From contig CAJNDS010002415.1 of assembly GCA_905221605.1 (NCBI GenBank), forward strand, positions 404,436 to 438,456: 34,021 nucleotides of DNA. The letters run 5' to 3'. The translations under genes were made by a program, and so were the position numbers. Below, piece after piece: positions 28,062 through 34,021 of this stretch. Positions within the stretch are counted from its first letter, which is position 1; each line of letters begins with the position of its first letter. The notes under the pieces are model-generated. The model saw only the letters and a program-made list of their open reading frames with translations. It did no database searches and was not told the origin of the DNA. The DNA comes from Symbiodinium natans (Eukaryota; Sar; Dinophyceae; Suessiales; Symbiodiniaceae).

Positions 28062-30328
28062 TGAAGAATGCGATCTTCAACTGCGTGCCACATCAGCGAA
28101 AACACAGTAGCTTCAGGGAATGTTTTGCTTTTGACATCCTTGAGACTCAGGTAGTCACCATGAAGAAGGTTGCACGCTGTCCAGCGGAGATATAGAGAAA
28201 GCTTCTGAAGCGACTTTACATCCTCGTTGTCCTTGAAGTTGTCAGGTATGCGACCACCGTTCACCACTATATTCACCAGGTCCTTGCCTTCACTGTGATG
28301 TGCTTTGATTCTGCGAAAGAAATCATCGCGCTTGTAAGCAAGCTCATACAGCAGCTCACTCAGCTTCTTTGGCAAAGCTGGGCTGGGCTTCAGCTTCTCC
28401 AGGATTTGATTAGTAAGAGTCAAGCAGCAGTTCTGAATATCCAGATCCACGCAATGAGTGTCCAGCACATGTGCTTGAAGTCTTCGAGACATAGCCTGTG
28501 CACTGCCAGCACCACTGTAACGACGAGGCTTCACTGAGTAGATCGGCTCCGCAGGATAGTGATATTTGATCCGCTTGGAGACCAAAGCAGTGGTCCGCAA
28601 ATCAGAATCTTGTAGTGGAGAAGACAACTCTTGCGACTGCGCATCTTTTGGTCTGTAACGAATTCGTTGAGAAGTTTTCACGCTAGTCGAGGTGTCAATG
28701 TCACCTCGAAGAACACGTGTGATGCTGTCTTCGTGAGCCTGAAGCTTTAGCAGCGCATTCCTGTGTGCTTGCAGAGCGTCGCTTCGATCAGCATGCTTTC
28801 TGCCCTTTTTACCATCGGAGGTACTGAGACGCTGACAGGCGTTCTTGTGATATGCTTCCAAAACTTCAGCGTTGCGCCTGCGAGTACCATGCGCGAATGC
28901 ATAGTTCCGCAACTTCTGAATGTCGTGTTGCTCCTCAAACTCCATTCTGACACTTTCTTCGTCAGCCGGAGCCAGCATAGTTTCGAAACCATACGCGAAC
29001 TTCAGGAAAGGTAAAAAAGATCCTGGCTTCACTTTGCTCGTCTTGTGCTTGATGATGCCAGGTCGAAGCACGCACTGCGATTCCACTGAATCCCACAATG
29101 CTTCTTTTGTTTGGTTTGGAATTCCTGCGTTCTTCAAGGTCAGCTTCCTGAACTCGTGATACGTCAGCAACTCCATGCCAGAAGAAAGCATGGTGTCGAA
29201 CAGGAATTGTCGTAAATTGTCCCACTCGTTGCCTTTTTCATCTCGTTCCTTTTGGCTTTCAGCATCGGCTTCCAGCACAGCAGCAAGGCCCAGATCCTGC
29301 TCCTCTTGCACTTGTCTTTGCCGAATTGGTAGGCTGCAGGCTTGCCTCATGACGTCTTCCGTGAGGTAGTTGTCTTCGCCGTTGCAGTAATTTTCGATGA
29401 ACTGATAGCATTCATCGCGACTGTGAAGACGTTCAAATGCCCATTGCACTCGAAGCCCTGCGATGGAGGCTTGCGAGGTAGCAAGAAACTTGTTGAGGCT
29501 GGGATCCGCTGCAAAGATGCCGTCCTTCTCATGATCAGGGTAGTTGGCGAGAAACTTCTCGTGTATGAAACGAGCTTTGGCTTTCCACACAAAGCCACGT
29601 CTGAACATTGAATTGAAATTGGCCGAAGTGACGCCGCCGAAGGTCATCATTCTATTCATTTCGAGTCGCTTCCAGGCGATGATGCGCCACATTCGAGTAG
29701 TGTAGCCGTATGGCTTGCGGCCCATTATGCCATCTCCAGACATAGTTTTCTTGAAGAGATCAATGTGAAGCTTCTTGCTACTTTCTGGCGCCTCTTGACC
29801 AGTCAAAATAAAGCACTTAGCCAGCGACTCCGCCTGTTTGCGAAGTTCTTCTTCCATGTGCCACACATTCGGGTCGAAGAACACGTGGTGCTGCTTGTAC
29901 ATCTCCGAAAGATGTAATGAGTACAGACTCTGCCCAACACCGCCTGGAGATATGCCAATGAAACATCTGTCGATGTTTAATCCCCGCTTCGCCAACGCGA
30001 GCGCTGCTTGAAAGCATTGAAAGACATTGAAGTTGCACCAGAATGTCTGTGCGTAAAATCGCTCCAAGCGCTGCATATTGGACTGGAGAACAGGATCCAG
30101 CAGATTATGTGGAATGTGCACGTAGCAGTTGTTCGTCGGACTTTTTTTAACTGCTTCGATGTAGTGCTCTGAGTCTGGGCGATCATACGCAAAGCAGACG
30201 TCATTGTAGCAATTCGCTGCCTCTCGCTGGTCTTCGGTTTCGCACCATTCAACAAGAAGCGAGAACATGCGCGTCTGCATTAGCTCGAATTTCAAAGCGC
30301 AACATATCTTCCAAGCTTTGTCCGCCAA
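27737..30328 (-). CDS. D5-like SF3 helicase and putative polymerase palm (polyprotein segment)
   Basis: 863-codon frame with no ATG at its start; it is in the same frame as the nuclease upstream, parted only by one TAG, so it is probably not a separate gene. Residues 80-300 match the layout of D5-type superfamily 3 helicases: SPGGVGQS (127-134) at Walker A, FILTGQEAPESSKK (173-186), SGDGIMGRKPYG (197-208), SANFNSMFRR (235-244) near motif C and the arginine finger, and a late AADPSLNKFL. The Walker A lysine is Gln133 (CAG). Residues 600-780 suggest a family A/T7-like polymerase palm: RRYSGAGSAQ, VDLDIQN (motif A, D628/D630), KDLVNIVVNGG (682-692), and LHFDGVRVS (motif C, D777). After residue 782 the frame is wrong and coding continues in the 28061-26787 frame. 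The helicase call is firmer than the polymerase call. Confidence 0.66.
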   Translation of the reverse strand: MADKAWKICCALKFELMQTRMFSLLVEWCETEDQREAANCYNDVCFAYDRPDSEHYIEAVKKSPTNNCYVHIPHNLLDPVLQSNMQRLERFYAQTFWCNFNVFQCFQAALALAKRGLNIDRCFIGISPGGVGQSLYSLHLSEMYKQHHVFFDPNVWHMEEELRKQAESLAKCFILTGQEAPESSKKLHIDLFKKTMSGDGIMGRKPYGYTTRMWRIIAWKRLEMNRMMTFGGVTSANFNSMFRRGFVWKAKARFIHEKFLANYPDHEKDGIFAADPSLNKFLATSQASIAGLRVQWAFERLHSRDECYQFIENYCNGEDNYLTEDVMRQACSLPIRQRQVQEEQDLGLAAVLEADAESQKERDEKGNEWDNLRQFLFDTMLSSGMELLTYHEFRKLTLKNAGIPNQTKEALWDSVESQCVLRPGIIKHKTSKVKPGSFLPFLKFAYGFETMLAPADEESVRMEFEEQHDIQKLRNYAFAHGTRRRNAEVLEAYHKNACQRLSTSDGKKGRKHADRSDALQAHRNALLKLQAHEDSITRVLRGDIDTSTSVKTSQRIRYRPKDAQSQELSSPLQDSDLRTTALVSKRIKYHYPAEPIYSVKPRRYSGAGSAQAMSRRLQAHVLDTHCVDLDIQNCCLTLTNQILEKLKPSPALPKKLSELLYELAYKRDDFFRRIKAHHSEGKDLVNIVVNGGRIPDNFKDNEDVKSLQKLSLYLRWTACNLLHGDYLSLKDVKSKTFPEATVFSLMWHAVEDRILQCWSEHVLQQDQKPLHVSLHFDGVRVSRNVHSSASLARKQLSRNCPSRLRLFRRSGETFFLDFEKNQLQFRLDNHFLKSALKPAIAYRALYGTQLPFFAAVSCLLFKM
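27966..27990 (-). other. One-base frame change inside the polymerase region
   Basis: Just after LHFDGVRVS the coding signal moves to the other frame (QCTQFCKSC). One missing base near the TCGCGC word at about 27,982 accounts for it: adding one base makes 31996-26799 an exact multiple of three and phase 0 at both splice sites. No slippery heptamer is visible. A 44 nt intron starting GTGCGAG would also restore frame but would delete the coding-like FCKSCEE, so I prefer an indel. Confidence 0.6.
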
Positions 30329-30337
30329 GGCATTGGT

Positions 30338-30340
30338 CTA
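30338..30340 (-). other. In-frame TAG between nuclease and helicase domains
   Basis: This is the only stop parting the nuclease/D5_N frame from the helicase frame, which continue in the same phase (next codons ACC AAT GCC). No AG|G acceptor in a suitable place lets me remove it as an intron; CATAG|A is the only nearby acceptor-like site, with a GTTGAAG donor 81 nt upstream. It may be a nonsense mutation, a readthrough site or part of an atypical intron. Confidence 0.6.
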
Positions 30341-32417
30341 TGACTCATCGCTTGGCTTGTCTTCATCAAAGACAGGCTTCTCATCCGGATTCGCGTCGAG
30401 ACGCGGAGTCGCTTCAACTTTTTTCTTGCTTCTGGCAGCACGACGACAGTTCTCTAGAAATAGAGCTTCGCTCGCAAAGTTCTGAGAGTCGCTCACGATC
30501 GCAGTCGCGATGGCTTGATTATCCCTGCGCACATCGTCTTTCATTCGTCTGTAGATTCCTTCCAACTCAGTGAAGAAATTCGAGATCCGATGAAGCACAG
30601 CCTCAGGAGGAATTCCTCCGAACGTCACGAAAGAGCCGTCGTCGTTGTAAATATACAAGAAACCCTTGTGAACTCTAACGTGTCTTCCACCCTCCACAAG
30701 CCACAAAAATGTGGCAGCATCTGCCAGTGTGATCTTGTCCGCAATATTCTTTTCAGAAATGTAAGCGGCCACCATCATAAGCCGCATAAGGTCTTCGGAC
30801 ATTGTAGGAAAAGCCTGCCTGAGCTGAAAGAGCGATTGATCGGTCTTCTTGAGAATCTCCTCACTGTTGTGTTTCAAATCGGGCGTCACGTGGTTCAACT
30901 CGGACGCTATGCAGTGTTTTGACTTCTCAAACATAGATTGGAACTGAGCCGATGATTTATCGGCTCCTGCCATGAGTCTTCTTTTCTTAGCAGCCTGTGG
31001 CACCTCGTCAGCGTCATTCTCCATAAGAATACGCATAGCCGATTTAAACTCATCAACAAAGGGATCGTCTTCATTTGCTGCAGTCCCAGACAAGCGAACT
31101 TGAAAAGGTTCAGTAGGCGGAATCGCAGCATCGGCACATGGTTCCGCTGCTTTGGCGAGCAACTGTTGTCTTCTGATGTCCATAAGCTGCGAGACAGATG
31201 CTTGAAGATCTGGAACTTCGTCGACGAAGCCATCTGGAAGATAGTTGGGATGCACGCAGACAACTACCATCTTGATAATTTTTACGTCGTAGTACTTCTC
31301 CAAGATCCAGCGATATATGTTTAATTGGAGCCGATAATGGTGTCCTTGACAGTCCGGCAAGTCTTGCAGCGGCACTTTCATGTTTTTGCCGTAACTGTTG
31401 AACTTATCCTTCAACTTCTCGCTGCGTTTCCAGTCCAGTAGAATGAATTCGCTGGAATCTTTGATCTTCAGAACGACGTCGATTGATCCAGCTAGGTCCT
31501 CCTCCGGGGCATGAACACACCATTCGGTTCGAAATACTTCGACATTGCCCATCTTTTGAAGTGCGCGGATAGCAGCATTAAGTTCACCCTCCATGCAGCC
31601 AGAACAAATCTGATAGCCATTCAGTAAATGTTCAAGCATTGCATGCATCCACGTGCCGCAGTTCGCTGCGCTTTCCCTTTTGAGATTCCAGATATCAGTA
31701 ATCTCGTTATCGTGAAGCACGAGTTGCGTCATGATGTCGTCCCACGTGTTCAGCTCCGCACGGCTTGCAACGAACAATTCGCAAATCTTGCTGAGGTCTG
31801 GCGGAGTTTTCTTGAGCTCTTCTACGAGATCTGCCTGGTAGAAGAAGTCCATGCCGATTAGCATGGCGCCAATAAGTTTGAAGTCTGCATCGGGCGCAAC
31901 ATATTCCTTTCGAGGCCAATTTCGACCAGACTTCATTTTTTGTAAAGCAAGTGTAGCGTCGAACTCTTCGGAAAACTCGTGAATCAGGGCGGTAACCTCG
32001 ACGAAAAAACTTAGAAACGCTAAGAGGTTGCCTTATGGCAACTCTTACTCTGTATATATTTCACTACGCGTGTGGCAAGATGCAAGCCAGCCAGGTAGCG
32101 CTGCATCCGACGACTACGTCATTGTAGAAGTACTTGTGTCCCTCTGACTCAAAGCGCAAGAATTCATCGGTGGGAAAGTGATTGAGTCTGGCCAGATCTG
32201 TACATGCACTCAACGACGCCGTCGACGCGGTCTCCGGCTGAGAGGGCATTTGAAAAATCGGAGGTATGGGGTCGCGACGAAGAACAGCGCCCACAATTGA
32301 ATCGAGTGGGTGAGTCCAGCCTCCTTCGCGCAGGACTGCCTATGTTTCTATATTACACTTTCAGAAAATGATAAAGACAACTCGCAGTCCTGCCGCAGAA
32401 ACATCAGTAACGTCCAT
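30338..32417 (-). CDS. RecB/Cas4-like PD-(D/E)XK nuclease and D5_N-like region (N-terminal part of polyprotein)
   Basis: Model: ATG at 32417, exons 32417-32394, 32339-32100 and 31996 onwards, reaching a TAG at 30340-30338. The exon 2/3 join restores a nuclease-family N-terminal segment: HKYFYNDVVVGCS followed by VTALIHEFSEEFDA. In the 532-codon main frame (numbered from the ATG at 31936) the core is GTWMHAMLEH (H98, E102), LAGSIDVVL (D153), LLDWKR (D168, K170) and QLNIYRW (Q204, Y208). That is the H, D, DxK, QxxxY set of RecB/Cas4-type endonucleases. After an acidic linker, residues about 400-470 (KGFLYIYNDDGSF, FFTELEGIYRRM) resemble the D5 N-terminal region that precedes SF3 helicases, so the TAG falls inside one fusion. 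Role inferred: end processing or nicking during element replication. The short first exon and its intron are less certain. Confidence 0.68.
31997..32099 (-). other. Intron with GC donor and AG|G acceptor
   Basis: 103 nt, phase 0, starting GCTACC and ending TCGAG|GTTACC. Splicing changes a dead end (TAG at 32066-32064) into the nuclease sequence GCS|VTALIHEF. It holds a strong hairpin at 32023-32045 (AGAGGTTGCC, loop TTAT, GGCAACTCT, one bulge). The first six intron bases and first six bases of the next exon are near-identical (GCTACC / GTTACC), as at dinoflagellate introns flanked by short direct repeats. Confidence 0.75.
32340..32393 (-). other. Probable intron with GC donor and AG|G acceptor
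   Basis: 54 nt, phase 0, starting GCAGGACTGC and ending CATAG|GCAG. It links the ATG-containing exon (32417-32394) to the 32339 exon. The start of the intron and the bases across the acceptor form an inverted repeat (GCAGGACTGC / GCAGTCCTGC) that also begins with the same GCAG at both splice sites. Confidence 0.5.
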
Positions 32418-32723
32418 GGCTTCTTCGTCTGATTCTTGACCGTCCTAAGCAAATGGTTAGGTTTGATTCAGGCGTGCGTTTACATAATTGCGTAGTCGCA
32501 TTTTAACGAATGTAAACAACATTATGTCTTTATGAAGGTAACAGGACCTACTCTCATTTGCAACCAGGCACTGATCCACCCAGACCGTCAAGATCGTCTG
32601 CAAATTTGTCGGTTTGATCCTCGACACGGTCGCGCGGACGCAATGACTTTGACCGCTAGGGAAACGATGAACACACAAAAGCGAATGCAATCTATACAGC
32701 TGCGCTCAAGTAGCAAAAGTGCA
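32418..32723 (-). other. Inter-ORF stretch with possible further exons
   Basis: No long frame spans it. A possible small exon, 32619-32572 (DQTDKFADDLDGLGGS), has an AG|G acceptor (GTCGAG|G) and a GT donor, and in phase 0 would join 32444 (DGQESDEEA, before the ATG at 32417) by a 127 nt intron ending CTTAG|G. If true, the polyprotein extends upstream and could connect with the 418-codon ORF. Alternatively CTTAG|G at 32445 is a spliced-leader acceptor. Confidence 0.3.
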
Positions 32724-33980
32724 TCAGAACTTATACATTCTGCAGTGCCAAGTCGCGATTGATGGAGACGCTGCGACTTTCTGGAGTACTCTGGCTGCGT
32801 GTTCACAGCGAGCTTCTGCCAGCGATACGTGGATCTCCAGAGCACAACGCAAAGCCACTCGTCTCCACTCTTCTGAGGAAGAAAATGAAGTCGGGTGAGG
32901 ACAATGCAAGAGAGTGTCGCCGAGATCTGGCCTCAAGCGGCGAGCCTGATCGTAAATGAAATGGTATAACACGACGTCTTGGCCTTGGTGCAGCAAGTCC
33001 AATATGATTCTCGCTCTGTGGAGAACTTGTTCCCACTGCCGCTTGGCCATACTGATTTTCTCATCCGGATCAGGCAGCAAGTAGAGTGCCTCAGGCATGT
33101 TGTTCCAAACATCAGCGTGCTTGCGCAGGATCTTGTTTATGACGCCATGGAACTTGCAATCAGATTGGAGATGCCATTGCATTTTTTTATAGTATGTGCC
33201 TGCGTGCACGTAGGGAGACTTGTCAGACTCAAGCTTCGCCGCAGCAGAAACTGTAACTGACAAGTAGTCGCTACTGCCCCCGAGAGCATCCTGAAGTTGA
33301 GCAGGACAGAAAGGGCTTAATTGGTCTGGGTGATGTAGCACATGCCTGTGGCACATCCATGTCGAACACGTCGGGCAGACTCTCCAACGTGTTGCAGTGA
33401 TGCATTTCGTCTGCGCGCAGATGCTGCACTTCACTGTCGCAGTGTGAGATAAAGGAGATGGCTTAGACCTGAAGCTTGGCTGGAAATCGTCTGCGTGTGT
33501 TCGCCTGTACAGCCACACGAACACTTCTGCTAAGGGAGGCGCCATCTCGATGCCGTTGGCGCTTGTGGTAATTCTAGTCACCCCGACGTTATCGAGTGAG
33601 ACTTCAAAGCAATGGCTGCTCCACTCGAGCGCGAAGTTGTGGACGGTGTCTGCTCGGATCTGATGCCGTTCTCTGCCGTAATGAGGACGAGGCATTTCGC
33701 CGTTCAAGCCATAGGACCAAGTTGTGTTGCTTCTGAATAGATTGTCTATACGACAATATGATTTCTTGATTCCTCGCCATTCCTTAACGCCCATGTAAAT
33801 GCCACAAGTAGATGCAGGGAGGATGAGGTCGAACGTTGCTCTTCCCATCATCGGACCTATGGAGTGGAAGCCCAGAATGTCCGTTCCGACGTTGCCAGGC
33901 AAGCGCATACGCTGCACTGGCATGGAAACATAGATGTTTTGCGGCATGGTTGAGAACAAACAAAGTTGCCTGCATCTCAC
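32724..33980 (-). CDS. Unknown protein with SPRY-like N-terminal region and Cys/His cluster, 5' partial
   Basis: The frame ends at TGA (32726-32724). At the 5' side it has no stop up to the window edge at 34021, so it may start beyond. The first in-frame ATG gives MPQNIYVSM at about 33947; the nominal start at 33980 is GTG. Residues about 45-160 (GIYMGVKEWRG, WSYGLNGEM, HNFALEWSSHCFEVSLDN) resemble a SPRY/B30.2-type beta-sandwich, only loosely. Residues 185-225 hold a metal-binding-looking cluster: C185, C188, C202, C205, C210, H213, H216 and C225 (VKCSICAQ, VCPTCSTWMCHRH), of RING or B-box type. The C-terminal half is helical-looking and Arg/Leu-rich, with no domain that I know. Same strand and 300 nt upstream of the polyprotein, so it may be an upstream exon or a partner gene. 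Function unknown. Confidence 0.55.
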   Translation of the reverse strand: MRCRQLCLFSTMPQNIYVSMPVQRMRLPGNVGTDILGFHSIGPMMGRATFDLILPASTCGIYMGVKEWRGIKKSYCRIDNLFRSNTTWSYGLNGEMPRPHYGRERHQIRADTVHNFALEWSSHCFEVSLDNVGVTRITTSANGIEMAPPLAEVFVWLYRRTHADDFQPSFRSKPSPLSHTATVKCSICAQTKCITATRWRVCPTCSTWMCHRHVLHHPDQLSPFCPAQLQDALGGSSDYLSVTVSAAAKLESDKSPYVHAGTYYKKMQWHLQSDCKFHGVINKILRKHADVWNNMPEALYLLPDPDEKISMAKRQWEQVLHRARIILDLLHQGQDVVLYHFIYDQARRLRPDLGDTLLHCPHPTSFSSSEEWRRVALRCALEIHVSLAEARCEHAARVLQKVAASPSIATWHCRMYKF

Positions 33981-34021
33981 ACTTGCCGCGCTTGCGATGT
34001 TGCAAATAGGTAGGATCGAGT

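Noticed and set aside
26787-30340. Reassigned TAG codon (both TAGs read as an amino acid)
   Set aside because: The TAG at 26,789 is better removed as an intron, leaving only one TAG, which is too little evidence for a changed code.
25291-33260. Many plus-strand open frames opposite the large element gene
   Set aside because: They are antisense shadows of long minus-strand coding frames that carry domain motifs.

Overview
The window looks like nuclear DNA of a dinoflagellate (best guess Symbiodiniaceae or a relative). Three things point there. The left two thirds is full of plant/dinoflagellate-type telomeric heptamers (TTTAGGG). The coding part on the right has introns with GC or GA donors and AG|G acceptors. 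The long ORFs resemble large, poorly annotated mobile-element proteins that I associate with dinoflagellates. That last point is recollection, not a database result.

Layout. Positions 1 to about 19,170 are a gene-poor mosaic: short CCCTAAA or TTTAGGG arrays, pure or degenerate, switch strand dozens of times and are separated by 50-800 nt of unique sequence. The unique pieces hold several hairpin or MITE-like elements with matching terminal inverted repeats (for example 2399-2472, 3632-3770, 4408-4520, 8410-8634, 10140-10279, 12732-12868, 15177-15273, 16465-16573), dispersed repeat copies, and a few pieces that look like broken coding sequence (1953-2291, 13122-13446, 14441-14588). Positions 19,260-19,980 are an AT-rich degenerate tandem repeat. 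Positions 20,086-21,480 are a second satellite of about 60 nt units in two head-to-head arrays. Positions 21,500-23,800 are mostly unique, and the last telomeric array is 23,804-23,892. Positions 23,900-25,290 are AT-rich and carry three more MITE-like hairpins.

Positions 25,296-32,417, minus strand, form one large mobile-element gene. I reconstruct it as a single polyprotein of about 2,300 codons, in order: RecB/Cas4-like PD-(D/E)XK nuclease, D5-like superfamily 3 helicase, a putative polymerase palm, a papain-fold cysteine protease, a C2H2 zinc finger and a DDE-type transposase with a basic tail. It appears split because of small 3'-AG|G introns (32,099-31,997 and 26,798-26,718 well supported; 32,393-32,340 plausible), one in-frame TAG at 30,340-30,338, and one single-base frame change near 27,980 just after polymerase motif C. 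The Walker A lysine of the helicase is also replaced by Gln, so this copy may be decaying. Upstream, a minus-strand ORF of at least 418 codons (33,980-32,724, open to the window edge) carries a Cys/His cluster and may be an earlier exon or partner gene.

Taken together the gene carries its own nuclease, helicase, candidate polymerase, protease and integrase-like enzyme. That set is analogous to self-synthesising elements such as Polintons but built from different protein families. The element's ends were not found; its 5' side probably lies beyond the right edge.
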